64,000 bases of DNA from Euptelea pleiosperma (lineage: Eukaryota > Streptophyta > Magnoliopsida > Ranunculales > Eupteleaceae), in NCBI GenBank assembly GCA_035048495.1, contig CM068543.1, forward strand, positions 34,659,096-34,723,095. The letters run 5' to 3'. Both the position numbers and the translations under genes were made by a program. Positions 33,834 through 45,336 of this stretch are shown here, piece after piece; the first letter of the stretch is position 1; each line of letters begins with the position of its first letter. The notes beneath the pieces were generated by a model that saw only the letters and a list, made by a program, of their open reading frames with translations, ran no database searches and had not been told where the DNA came from.

Positions 33834-34783
33834 CTAGGAGATGCGGCCTAGATGCTGGCAATTAGGATAGGTTTTGCTGTAGATGTGGGCATCTTTAAAT
33901 AATGTGGGCCAGTAGAATCCGCATTGCAGCACTTTTTCTGTAGTCTTCTTAGTGTTGAAATGACCACCACAAGGTTGGTCATGACACGAGGACAAGATAC
34001 TGAGTTGGTCCGACTCAGGGACACAGAGACGAATGATCTGGTCAGGACAGTATTTATACAAATAAGGGTCATCCCAAGAGTAGTACTTAACTCTTGCTAG
34101 GAATTGACTTTTGTCCTGTTTTGACCAGTGTGAAGGCATTTCTTCGGTTACAAGGTAGTTGACAATGTCAGCATACCATGGATGAACGGAGATAGCGAAC
34201 AGTTGTTCGTCTGGAAAGGTTTCAGGGATGGGCTGGGTGTCGAAGGATGATGCTAAAGTCAGTCTAGACAAGTGATCAGCCACTACATTCTCAGTTCCTT
34301 TCTTATCCTTAACCTCGAGGTCGAATTCCTGCATTAAGAGAATCCATCGAATTAATCGAGGCTTGGTTTCCTTTTTCGACATGAGATAACGAAGGGCTGC
34401 ATGATCAGTGTACACAACCACCTTAGTGGCTAAGAGGTACTGACGGAATTTATCAAGGGCGAAGACTACCGCCAGGAGTTCTTTCTCAGTGGTGGAGTAA
34501 TTCATTTGGGCAGAGTTAAGAGTTTTGCTCACTTAGTAGATCACGTGTGACCTTTTGTCAACTCTCTGCCCTAGAACGGCTCCTAAAGCGTAGTTAGAAG
34601 CATTGCACATTACCTCAAAAGGTAGAGTCCAGTCCGGGGGACGGATAATGGGCGCAGTAGTGAGCTCAGATTTGAGACGCTCAAATGCCTTGACACAGTC
34701 AGCATTAAAGTCGAAAGGACTATCTTTAGCCAGAAGATGGGATAGAGGTCGAGCGATTTGAGAGAAGTCCTTGATGAATTGTT
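33834..34783 (-). pseudogene. RT C-terminal part, RNase H and zinc-binding region (E2 pol)
   Basis: The minus-strand frame starts at the deletion joint (about 34783) with FIKDFSQIARPLSHLLAKDS (RT thumb/connection). RNase H follows: MCNASNYALGAVLGQ, where families normally have CDASD, so a catalytic Asp is now Asn; then an in-frame TAA (34533-34535), [13 protein letters not shown] and YTDHAAL. The HHCC zinc region reads [10 protein letters not shown] ... TYPNCQ, with the first Cys of the usual CxxC replaced by Tyr. The frame ends at TAG (33834-33836), with integrase continuing in the same frame. RT palm and fingers, protease and gag are absent. Confidence 0.9.
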
Positions 34784-35278
34784 TCCTTTTGCAGACTTTT
34801 CCAAATTCGGAAGATTTCTAAAATTAGAAATTCTTCTAAAGAGGAAACTTCTAAGAGGGGAAACCCTAATTAAGCAGAGTTTCAAGATTGTGGAATCTTT
34901 CCAAAAATTGCAAATCTTTGATTGGTGATTTCTAAAAATCTGCAGAATATAAAACCCTAATTTTTTTGAATTTTGAATTTTGAATTTTTTTGTTATTTTT
35001 CACTTAATCTAGGGTTTCTAAAAAACCTTAGAACAAGATCTAGCAGTTATATGGAAAGCAGTAAAATTCCTAAATTATTACAAATTGCACTCGGCCTTCC
35101 GAGGCATTAAAAATAGTAATTTAAAAGACTGCTAAAAATCACTAAAAATAAAAAATAGAAAGTTTCCCGAAAAGGTCAGGCTGTCCAAATTGAGCAGCTT
35201 TTCGCTTCAGCAACTTTCCAATTCCGTCTTTACGTCCTTTTTCGCACTTTCGATCACCCGAGCCGCAGCGGCGCCATT
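34784..35278 (-). other. E2 leader (truncated) and PBS
   Basis: On the minus strand the PBS TGGCGCCGCTGCGGCTCGGG is at 35276-35257. The AT-rich leader start follows, collinear with 23492-23975, up to AAGTCTGCAAAAGGAAAC, and there it is joined to RT. The splice-bounded cassette and the rest of the leader are deleted along with gag. Confidence 0.8.
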
Positions 35279-35992
35279 TGAAAGTAGGATTTTCCGCGTC
35301 GTTGGTTACAGAAACCCTAATTCCAACAAGATTTGTAATTTTTATCCGATTATCCTGCAAAATTCAGAGATTCTAGCATAGGGATTCGTGTCGGATGTCG
35401 ATCCTCACTCGGGATTAGTCGGATCAGCGCAATAAAGAATACATAAATGACAAAAATTTCAGAGACTGCAACATGCTCATATTTAAATTAATTCTATTTA
35501 TTCAAAATTGTCTCTTACAATAAAATAATCTGATAAAAATACTAACTAAAAAGCATTAATCAAGAATAGTCTAAAGAGATAAAGCATAAAATTTAAATGA
35601 TCTAGAAAGAGAAAGGTCTAAGGCCTAGAGAGAGAAAGTCAAAAGTGAAAAATTATTAGAGAGAGAGTAGCTAGAGAGAGAAAAAGAGAAAGAGAGAGAG
35701 AAACCTAAAGAGAGAAAGGGGTGAGAAGATCTAGAGAGAGAAAATGGGAAAAAGTACAAGAAAAATGGATTTTACCTTGGATAACTTTTGGGTTGGCCCA
35801 TGAATTGGCCATGGATTAAGGTATGCGGGGTTGGTGTTTGAGATGGCGAAGTCGTGGCTCATGGCCACACTACGGATGTGGTGGCTGGTTGTGCACCCAA
35901 CCCGTGGAATGTGGGGATCTGGGTTGCTGCAAAGGGACACCGGTGGAGGGCTAGGTGATAATAGATCGAGAAGGGACAGCCAGCCAGCAAGG
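35279..35992 (-). repeat. E2 5' LTR, terminal segment
   Basis: The 3'-terminal 714 bp of the E2 5' LTR (minus strand), starting TGAAAGTAGG next to the PBS. It ends in CAAGG (35988-35992), the E4 target. The matching 3' LTR parts (18480-18816, 32023-32400) are close to identical. Confidence 0.85.
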
Positions 35993-37358
35993 TGATATTC
36001 GCTTAAAAGTGTATATTTTCCACTGTTATCTTCTAAGCGTTTTCACATTTTCCTACATTAAAATACTCTATTTATCTACTTTTCTACGTAAGAGTCTCTT
36101 GTGTTGCGTAGAACACACTTTTCTGGACGAAATGGTATATTTGCATGCATTAAACACATTTTCGGAAGTCTAGACATGTAGTCATTCTGATAGAGTCTCA
36201 TTACGCGCTTCTTCTGTCGCAGGAAACCCCGATGGGACAATTCTCGAGACTTGCGAGCCCACATTGATCAGGAAAGCCCATTATGAAAGCTTAAAGAGCC
36301 CACATGCTATGACTAGAAGATATTGGCCAAATATGAGCTGAATAAGAAGACCAAAAAGTCGGCCCAAAGAATGGAGAGAGCAGGAGAGCCAATGACCAAG
36401 AGACAGACCAAAGTGTTTAAAGCCACATGAGTCAGCAAAGAATGATAGTCTACTCTACTTGAGAAGCGTGAGGATGGTCACAGTGAAGACCAGGGTTCCA
36501 GACCCTCTGCCAATACTTTTATCTCCATTTTTTGATATTTTCTCTCTCATCTCTCCTTATTCTCTCTCTCTCTTCATCTTTCGGTCCTCGAATCTACTGA
36601 CCTAACCCCAGAACTCCTGCCCATCGGCTCTATCTCATCTCCCTTAGCTTTCTGACCGTTGGATCTTTAATCGGACCGTTGGATCTCTCTAGATCCGTCG
36701 ATCTACCAATCTGGGTCCCAATCAAGTCACCATCCATCCGATCGCCATCAGACTGTCTGTCACATCATCTTGTGAGACGATGGACATCATCAATCCATGT
36801 GGGCCAGTAGTCGGGCCCATCATCATCGACCCGTTGTCCGACCAGTTAGTGGACCCCGTGAATTTCCAAATAATTTTAATTAAATTTTAAAAAAATGGAG
36901 GGTCCACTAAATGGGGACATTCCCCAAAGAAAAGTAGTGTTTTACTTAAAAAAAAAAAAAAAAATTATTTTTCATATTTTTTATTTTCAAAAAATACCCT
37001 ATTTCCATTAAAGGAAATAGGGAGCTTTAAAAGGAGAAGGAGAGGGGTTCGTTCGAACCCTAATCCCCCTCCTTTCTTCTCCTTTCTCTCCCCATAACCA
37101 TTCCCGACCTTTTCCTCTCCTCCCTCTCCTTCTTTTCCTTTCTTTCTTCTTTTTCCTTTCTTCTTCTTCATCTTCTCTTTTTCTGGCGAGAACCTGCAAC
37201 TCCGGCAGGTTCATCTTCCACGCCTTCTTCTTCTCTTCCGCCCTTCTCCTCTTCTATCTCACCACCATCACCACGCCACGAACCGTCATCCCCTTCTCTT
37301 TTTTCCTTCTTTTTCTTCTTTTCCTTCTTCTTCTTCGTCATCTTCTTCACGTTGTCTA

Positions 37359-37383
37359 CCGGAGTTGCAGCCTGCAACTCCGG
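37359..37383. repeat. Palindrome CCGGAGTTGCAG-C-CTGCAACTCCGG
   Basis: Perfect 12-bp arms around one base, about 330 bp downstream of the TATA-like box of E4, so inside its predicted transcript. Related copies: 30705-30730, 40084-40108, 40228-40251, 48892-48916, 49057-49080, 51725-51749, 54048-54072, 61901-61926. Confidence 0.85.
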
Positions 37384-38319
37384 CCGTCAGCGCCCCCCCT
37401 CCACCTGCTCCTCCGCCATCTCCAACAGGGTAGCCCCGTAACACCACCAGCCACCATTTTCTCTCTTCCCAAGCGCCTCCACCTTGCTGCTGTTGCTGCC
37501 TCGTCTCACGTCACCACCGTCTTCATGCTTTGCTTCCTTCAACAACAACTTACAGCCGCCCCTCTCCATGGCCCAAAAGAAAAGAAAGAAAACAGAAGCA
37601 AGATGAAGAAGAGAAATGAAGGAGAGAACCTCCTTCATTTTGCTGCCCTATTGCAGGTCCACAACGAACCAGATCTCAACTTGGAGATCTCCTTTTCAAC
37701 GTTGCTGCTCACAAAGGCGGTATATACCGACTGCAACTCCATAGGTTCGTGTCTACCCAGCGCCACCATCTTCTCTCAACAGCAAGTCTTTTCTCCGGCC
37801 TGCAACTGCTCTCTCCAGCCAGTCAAAGCTCCACAACTTCAACACCGGCTTGCCATCCTTCATCCCATGTTGATGTTGCCCCTTCCAAAGGTATCCAACG
37901 CCTACAACATCAGTTGCAGGCCGTCCGCCATCTTCTCTCCACCTGCTCCTCCTCTTCTCCGGCCACACGCAGCAGGTTCCTCCTCTTTCTAAACCGTCTT
38001 CTCCTAAAAAAATAAAAAATAAAAAATAAATAAAAGAATAGAGAAGAAGAGGGGAACAAAGAAGAGAGGAGGAGGAAGCTTGGGCAGCAACCAGCGATCC
38101 CCATTGACGCTGGAGCATCCAGCAGGTAGCATCACCCCCTCAACTTGCTAGTTAACGGCCTATAGCCATTGCAGGCCGTTATCTCACTACCCCACTCCGT
38201 ATCGAACCAGCAAGATCGAAAAAGTGTAGCACTTGCAACTTGGCTGGCCTGCTGCCCCTTTGCACTCCATCTCAATTCTCTTAGCCAATTCATGTTGCAC
38301 AATCACCAGGGCGCACTTG

Positions 38320-41300
38320 TGATATTCGCTCAAAAGTGCTTATTTTAAGCAATTATCCTTTTAGCGTTATTGCATTCTCCTACGTAAAATACACTATTTA
38401 CCTACTTTTCTACGTAAGAGTCTCTTCTGTTGTGTAGAACACACTTTTCTGGACGAAATGGTATATTTGCATGCATTAAACACATTTTCGGAAGTCTAAA
38501 TATTAAGCCGTTCTGATAAAGTCTCATTACGCGCTTCTTCTATAGCAGGAAACCCTGATTGGATGATTCTCGAGACTTGTGGGCCCACATGGATCATGAA
38601 AGCCCATTATTAAAGCTTAAAGAGTCCACAGGCTATGTCTAGAAGATATGAGCCTATTACGGGCTGAACAAGGGGATCGAAGAGCTGGCCCAAGGAACCA
38701 CGAGAGCGGGAGAGCTGATAACCAAGAAAAGGACCAAAGCATTTAAAGCCACATCAAATGATGGCCTGCTCTACTGGCAAAGCTCAAGTGAAGAACAATG
38801 GAAAACCAGGGTTCATGACCCTCTGCCAATACTTTTTCTGATATTTTCTCTCTCATCTCTCCTTATTCTCTCCCTCTTCATCTCTCGGTCCTCGAATCTA
38901 TTGACTTAACCCCAGAACTCCTGTCCATTGGCTCTGTCTCATCTCCCTTAGCTTTCTGACCGTTGGATCTTCCATCGGGCCGTTGGATCTCTATAGATCG
39001 CCATCTGATCTATCAATTCTATGCATCTGACCATCCGATCGTGCTACCAATCAGTCGATCATCCATCCTATCAACCACCCGATCTCCATTGTAAAATATC
39101 AGTCCCTAGGGCAGGTTTGATTGTAGAGAAATGCCTCAGATGATTGATTGTGGCTGAGAGCGTAGAGCTCGATTTCCGAAGAAAGGAAAATACATTTTTC
39201 CTTGATGGGTATTTCAAGGGGAAAATGCATTTTTCTCCCCTGGCAACCAAACACACCCTAACCCACATCCATCGAGCCCAGTGGCCCACTATCCTTCTCA
39301 CCTACCTTCTGGCCCATGGCCGATGCACTCTGGGCCCACGAGTTTTAGCATTATTGCATGGTCTACTATTCCATTGGCCGACCACTGGCCGACATGTGGC
39401 ATCATCTCTTGGCCCAGTGGTCAATCACTTCCTTGGCCCAAAACCTATTCCTCAGCCCATTGGTCAACCCAATGCGGGCCTATAAATTAGAAAGCTCACG
39501 GCCCATGGCCAATTCTTGGAAGGGCCCCACTCGAGGCCCTTAAGCATGAGCCCCCATCTAAGTGAAATCTCAACGATTTGGAAACCGTGGATATCCAACG
39601 GTGGAGATTACATGGGGCGACCCCCTTTTTAGTTTAAAAGGGGGGAAAACCCTAAGAAAAATTGGTTCCCTCCCCCTTCTTCCCTTCTCTTTCTGCTGGC
39701 CATCTCCTTGATCTTTTCTCACCTTCTCCTTCTTCTCCGGCGTGCCATCACCGGCGAGGAGGTGGTGCGTCCTCCTCTTCCTCTTCCTCTTCTTCTTCTT
39801 CTTCTTCTTCTTCTTCTTCTTCTCCTTGGCCTGCAACTCCAAGTAGCAGGCTGCAACTCACGTCCCACTTCCATGCTGCCCCACGGTTTGGAGCACCACA
39901 ACCAGCGTCACCAACCTCCATGAACGCCGGTAAGTCTGGTTCATCACTTGAACGGACAGCACATCAGAAAATGGTAAGCTCCTCTTCTTTTTCTTCTCTT
40001 CCTTCTTCTTCTTCTTCTTCTTCTTCTTCTCCTCTTCCTCCTCCTCTTCTTCTTCTTAGTCTTCTTCTTCCTCTGCATCGTCGCCGGAGTTGCAGACAGC
40101 AACTCCGGTCGTCGTCTCCACCGCCAGCACGTTTTTCGTCCCCCTCTCCTCCTATCCTTCTTCTTCCTCTTCGTTTTCTTCTTCTTCTTATCCTCAGTCT
40201 TCTTCTTCTTCTTCTCTTTTAATTCCACCGGAGTTGCAGGTGCAACTCCGGTCGTCTTCTACGGTGAGAAGCTCGCCGAAAACCTCCGTTACAGCTGCTA
40301 TACCCTGCTGCACCTAGTACCATTCCAACAGACGGCACCCAAGCTACCATTTATCGCTTCACCCTCGCCTCTCTCACCAAAAACAGAAAAAGAAATAAAA
40401 AAAAAAGAGGGAAAGAACGGTGGGTTCCATCCCCTCCTTGCACCGTCCAACGCCAGCAACAACAGTCAGCACCTCTTTCACCTTTCATCACCGCCTGCAC
40501 CTGTGGGCAGCACCACTGCCTCCATCACAGCCTGCTGATCTCCATGCTCCATCACCGTGAATACCCTACACCACCGCCTGAAATTTCCAACGATCTTCCA
40601 CCCAGCAACTCCGGTCGGATCTTTGTCTCCCTCTAGCATACGGTCAACACTCTCCTTCATCTGCAAATCATCACTGTCATCACCATTGGTGACAGGTGGT
40701 GAGGTCTTCAACTCCATTGATGCGAGCCTGTGGCTTCTTCAACCCACTCCTCTTTGGCCGGAGCACCACTACGCACCCTCCAAACATCTCCGAGCACATC
40801 ACTCACCACTCCGGACATCACACCATGCACCCTCTTCGGGCTTCCCACTTGGTTGACCATCAATGACCGGAGCATCATCACTCCATTGGCAGGTTCTCTT
40901 TGCCGGTCGATCTCCACTTCATGGTAAGACCACAAGGTAGGTTTCATCTCCATTCTTTATCCTTCTCTTTAGATTCTCTCTCTAGGCCTTTCCTCACTTT
41001 CTCTCTCTATTTTCTCTCTCCTATTCTTGATTTCTCTCTCTAGGTTGTCTTTCTCTCAATTCATCTCTCTCTCCATCCATTTCTTTCTCTAAAAATTTTG
41101 TAGTTTTAATTTTCTCTCTCTAGAATCTTCACCATTTCTCTCTCTAATGATCAATTTCTCTCTATACCTCTCATCTTCTCTCTCTACCCTAATCTCTTTT
41201 AATGCTTTCTAGTTTAGTTATTTTTATTTGATTTTCATTGTAAGAGACAAGTTCAGTTAAATAAATATGATTAAAGTATGATTGTGTTACATTATCTGCA

Positions 41301-41474
41301 ATTTCCCCGTCATTTATGCTCTTTAATTGCACTAACTAACCTCGAGTGTGGATCGACATCCGACACGAATCCCTATACAGAATCTTTGAATTTTGCAGGA
41401 TAATCGGATAATATTACAAATTGTGTTGAAGTTAGGGTTTCCGTAATCAACGACGCGGAAAAAACCTACTTTCA
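38320..41474 (+). repeat. E5 5' LTR
   Basis: 3155 bp, TGATATTCGC...CTACTTTCA. Contains a tRNA-like module (T-arm 38808-38822), TTC arrays, palindromes (40084-40108, 40228-40251), a CT-rich 3' third (40960-41210) and the terminal block (41340-41474). The long Ser/Leu-rich or Lys/Arg-rich frames over the TTC arrays are not genes. Confidence 0.93.
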
Positions 41475-41476
41475 AA

Positions 41477-41494
41477 TGGCGCCGCTGCCGCTCG
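41477..41494 (+). other. Primer-binding site (E5)
   Basis: TGGCGCCGCTGCCGCTCGGG two bases after the LTR end, identical to the E3 PBS. tRNA-Asp is the likely primer. Confidence 0.65.
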
Positions 41495-43273
41495 GGTGTT
41501 CGGGAGTGCGAAAAAGGACGTAAAGACGGAATTGAAAAGTTGCTGAAGCGGAAAGCTGCTCAATTTGGACAGCCCGACCTTTTCGGGAAACTTTCTATTT
41601 TGTGTTTTTAGTGATTTTTAGCAGTTTCTTTTAAATTACTATTTTTAATGCCTCGGAAGGCCGAGTGCAATTTGTAATAATTTAGGAATTTTACTGCTTT
41701 CCATATAACTGCTAGATCTTGTTCTAGGGTTTTTTAGAAACCCTAGATTAAGTGGAAAATACCAAAAAAAATAATAAATTCAAAATTCAAAAAAATTAGG
41801 GTTTCATATTCTGCAGATTTTTAGAAATCACCAATCCAGGATTTGCGATTTTTGGAAAGATTCTAAAATCTTGAAACTTTGCTAAATTAGGGTTTCCCCT
41901 TTTAGAAGTTTCCTCTTTAGAAGAATTTCTATCTTTAGAAATCTTCCAAATTTGGAAAAGTCTGCAAAAGGAAACGCCCCAAATCTAGCAGAATTTCAAT
42001 TTTGGGAAATTTCCCAAAATTATAAGGGATCTCGCAATCAAATCTTTCTTGGAAGATCTCCACAGTTCGGGAAACTTTCCAATCTAGGTATTTTCCAATC
42101 TGAGAATTCCTAAATTTTAACCCTTCTCGAATTTGGAAACTAATTCAAAAATTTGCCTAAATTCAATGCTTGCTCAGTGAACCCTAAAAAGGCAAGGATC
42201 TTCCAAATAGAATCCCACATACTTAGACCGTGCGATCTAACTGTTTCTGCAGGAACACGATCCAGTGTGGGTAGGGAGCGAAAGCTCAAAGAGGTGGAGT
42301 CGGGCCCAAGCCCATTAGGATACCCCTCTCTAACCCACGGAGGCGACCCCGTGGCGTGCCCCACGGGAGGTAAGTCTCTATCCTCGCCTTGAGTGCGATA
42401 CTGCGCCATTGGGTGACACATTGCCGCTTGTCTATTTGCTTTCGCATCCATATTCTTCGACTTGCGTGGCGTGGCCGTTAATCAATCAACTCTAAGAGAG
42501 CAGACCCAGCTCCAAATTGAAACTGGTGGGATTTCATCACCCACCTCATCATTCCAACTGATTTGATCCCAAGGCTCCATTTAATTAAAAAGAATCAAGA
42601 AGTAGAGCCAATTAGCCCGGTGTTCGAGGAAAAATCCACGTAAAACGAACCCGCTTAACATCCAATCGAAATAAGACCACGAGCGCGGGTCCCTGTTGTC
42701 TAACACACCCATAAGTCCCTGCTACTCAAGTACACTGAGCTCGACGTGGCATCTTGGACTATTCGGCGGTTAGTTGCGTGTGGACTAGGAACACGCACCA
42801 ACCCTAGCTTAACCCGAGGGAACACTATTCTTATACACTTGACCAATCCGGTTAGTCTGGGACGTACTTAAGACAGCCATTGTGCCGCACGTCTGTCTAG
42901 GCTTCGGATTGCCTTGTTGTTAACTAGAGTTAGTACTAAAGGATTCGCTCTGAAGAGTGTAGCCTGGTGAGAACCTCTGAGTGCATACAGTTAGTCCGGC
43001 GGCTAAAAGATAAACCAGTGGTCCGCCCACTGTCATAATCTACTCTAGCCCCAAAACTAACAAGATAATGCCTAAAATATATCCTGATTGTTTAGAATAG
43101 GATTATCTGTGCTTGGTGTGCATCATTTAGAATCACTACTCCACTATCTCCTTTTGGTAACTTTTTGCCAAATCTTGGGCTTGCTTTTTCAAGTAGAAGC
43201 CCGGTTGGACCTGCCTTAACCTTTTACTGACTCGATCTGAGAGTTAGTCCACCGTACCCCTCTATCGCCTCTA
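41495..43273 (+). other. E5 leader (untranslated)
   Basis: Collinear with the E3 leader over its whole length until about 43130, where it diverges just before the ORF. Contains the 117-nt cassette (42253-42369). No conserved coding frame. Confidence 0.75.
42253..42369 (+). ncRNA. 117-nt leader cassette with splice-like borders (E5)
   Basis: TTTCTGCAG before and GTAAGT after, the same length as in E3 and E1. It differs from the E3 copy at only a few positions. Confidence 0.45.
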
Positions 43274-45130
43274 ATGGCAGATGAACGGCCTCTGTATGAG
43301 ACCTACTACAGTTTCTGTGAGAATCGATGTGATCACTCTCAACAATGGTATGACAATTCTGCGTATCATCATGATACTCCAGTCTCGCACACTTCTATAG
43401 GGTATGATAATCACCGAGATCCGGAGTACAATTCTGTACTCCAAGAGCTTAAAAATTCAGTCTCTGCCCTTCGTGCCGCAGTCCAACAACCTGTGTACCA
43501 TTCCCACTCTATAGGATACTACCCTCCTATCCAGCAAGATGTCTGTACCTTTCCATCTCCACTGCAGACCTCCTATGACAACACTTATTATCCGGATAAT
43601 AGGAGTCACCATAACTTTGGTTGGGAACAGTCTGCCCTCCCGCAGCAACTACCGCAGGATAATTATCCTTTCGGGTTCCATCAACCCAATGGAGAGTATG
43701 ACTGGCAATACTCGCAATCCCAGTACCCGTCATATCCACAGAATGACTATTCTGATCAACAGTGGGCCCCTCAGGATTTTCAGAGTCAGCAACTAGTCCC
43801 AGACTCCACTTTGCCTTACAACTTTCATACCCAGTCGGACTACAATCAAGAGTTGGCACCTCAGCTCCCCTTGGCTGAACCGCCTCCGTTGGCTACTAAA
43901 TCCAGTCTAGAAGACCTTCTCTCTCAGTACATTACCCAGCAACAACAGTTTTTCCAAGGTCTAGAGCACCAACAAAAGCAATCTATGGAAAGCTTCGAGC
44001 AACGTCTAATTCAATTAGAAAATGAGAGAGAGGAAGTCAACTTCACTAGTCCACCAATAGCCTATCCTGAGGAGAATGATATGGCCACTGTCTATAATGA
44101 GGAGCCGCACAATTGGACCCAGTACCACCATTGTGAGGAAGAAATAGAAGTTGTACCCACCCCTAGATCGAGCCAGACTATTGAGGAGCCAGTGTTTCCT
44201 TCTTCGGTGCCTTTAAAAGCACCACATCCTGAACCTACCTCAGAGCAACCTATTTCTCACTCTCCCACTGCTGCTTCTAACCTGGACCCTGAAGATGATC
44301 ATCATGACACTGAGTTTTGTCTCGATCGTAGGATCCCTGCTGTCATAGATCTACCGTTCCTCCCCACCTCCCTTGGATTGTGCAACAATTGTGATGAACC
44401 CGAGTCTCAATCTTTGGTGCCCTTAACAGCACCAACTTCTGGACTGAGCACAGAGGAACTTAGTCCCATCTCTATCTCTGATAATTCTCTCTCTGCTCTG
44501 AATGCAGACATTCCTACTGATGAGCCATGTCTAGAAAATGGGCCTCCCGCTGTCCTGGACCTACCAATCCCTATCGAGGAGGAACATATTGAGTACAGGG
44601 ATTGGAACATCCCTATCACATTAGGAAACATCGAGGAAGAGGTCAACAATTTTCACCCGCTACCCTACGTCGATATTATCGATGACCCGTGTGCCGTAGA
44701 GAGTCTAATTCAGGACTCTCCCGAAGCTCAATTATCCAAGTGTCAAGAACACTTTGAGTCTGACTTCATCTCGGAGTCCAACATTTCTGGTATTACTGAT
44801 CTGCAGGAGTCTGCTCCATTCAGATACATTCCCGCAAAACTCAATGAGTTTGCGGCTCTGCTAACCACGGTCAGAGAACCCACTACTACTCTCCTCTCAG
44901 TCTTTACTGAGAAGCTTCTATCCCTCCCTACTGAACTAAATGTTTTTGCTGGTCTGCTCAGAGAACCTACTCCTACTCCTGTCCTCTCAGTTTTTACTGA
45001 GAAGCTTCATTCCCTCCCTACTCAACTACACACTTTTGTAGGGCTACTCAGAGTACTTACTGCCCTTCTCTCAGTCTACACTAAGAAAGACCTGTTCTAC
45101 ACAGGTATACCTAGACAAGGGATAGGATAG
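43274..45130 (+). CDS. Capsid-less Gag-derived protein (E5)
   Basis: 618 codons, uninterrupted. It starts MADERPLYET, like residues 50-59 of the E3 Gag (MAVERPLIET). It then jumps directly to YYSFCENRCDHSQQW, which aligns with E3 YKFLGELGENSQHW (residues 247-259). The capsid domain (about 190 residues) is missing in between, and the CCHC knuckle is also gone. Residues 50-200 keep the Q/P/Y-rich linker; 211-255 look like a coiled coil (SLEDLLSQYITQQQQFF). After 260 the protein is new relative to E3 Gag: acidic and P/S-rich, with a duplicated unit (311-365 and 380-435, each ending LDLP) and C-terminal repeats of LLSVFTEKLLSLPTEL type at 540-563, 570-593 and 598-606. Broken homologues lie in E1 and E0. 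Function unknown; a packaging adaptor for a partner Gag is one possibility. Confidence 0.85.
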   Translation: MADERPLYETYYSFCENRCDHSQQWYDNSAYHHDTPVSHTSIGYDNHRDPEYNSVLQELKNSVSALRAAVQQPVYHSHSIGYYPPIQQDVCTFPSPLQTSYDNTYYPDNRSHHNFGWEQSALPQQLPQDNYPFGFHQPNGEYDWQYSQSQYPSYPQNDYSDQQWAPQDFQSQQLVPDSTLPYNFHTQSDYNQELAPQLPLAEPPPLATKSSLEDLLSQYITQQQQFFQGLEHQQKQSMESFEQRLIQLENEREEVNFTSPPIAYPEENDMATVYNEEPHNWTQYHHCEEEIEVVPTPRSSQTIEEPVFPSSVPLKAPHPEPTSEQPISHSPTAASNLDPEDDHHDTEFCLDRRIPAVIDLPFLPTSLGLCNNCDEPESQSLVPLTAPTSGLSTEELSPISISDNSLSALNADIPTDEPCLENGPPAVLDLPIPIEEEHIEYRDWNIPITLGNIEEEVNNFHPLPYVDIIDDPCAVESLIQDSPEAQLSKCQEHFESDFISESNISGITDLQESAPFRYIPAKLNEFAALLTTVREPTTTLLSVFTEKLLSLPTELNVFAGLLREPTPTPVLSVFTEKLHSLPTQLHTFVGLLRVLTALLSVYTKKDLFYTGIPRQGIG

Positions 45131-45198
45131 TTGTTTCCCTTCCACCTTAGGTGTCAGGAAGACTGCAGATTCACTCAGTCTCCATGAGTTTTAACCTG

Positions 45199-45336
45199 GA
45201 TGGGGGTACTTGATATACCCCCATCATGTCTGGCTGAAGACGTAAAACTTAGCGCTTTCGGGAAGGCAATTCCAGTATTCCTAGAGTACATGAGTCTCAT
45301 GCATTTGTTATTACTGTTAAATCTCTGAAAATGCAG
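45199..45336 (+). ncRNA. Conserved structured block after ORF stop (E5)
   Basis: A perfect 10-bp stem, GATGGGGGTA (45199-45208) with TACCCCCATC (45216-45225) around a 7-nt loop, 69 nt after the stop codon. The rest of the block (GACGTAAAACTTAGCGCTTTC, CATGAGTCTCATG) matches E3 nearly base for base. Confidence 0.5.

Noticed and set aside
39662..40222. A 186-codon Ser/Leu-rich frame (and its twin at 48458-49051)
   Set aside because: It is created by TTC arrays in the E5 LTRs. Composition is poly-Ser/poly-Leu and length changes with array size. The equivalent antisense Lys/Arg frames are rejected for the same reason.
42140..42451. Minus frame in the E5 leader, also 56610-56816
   Set aside because: Overlaps the conserved 117-nt cassette on the antisense strand. 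Conservation is explained by the leader RNA, and no start is shared among all copies.
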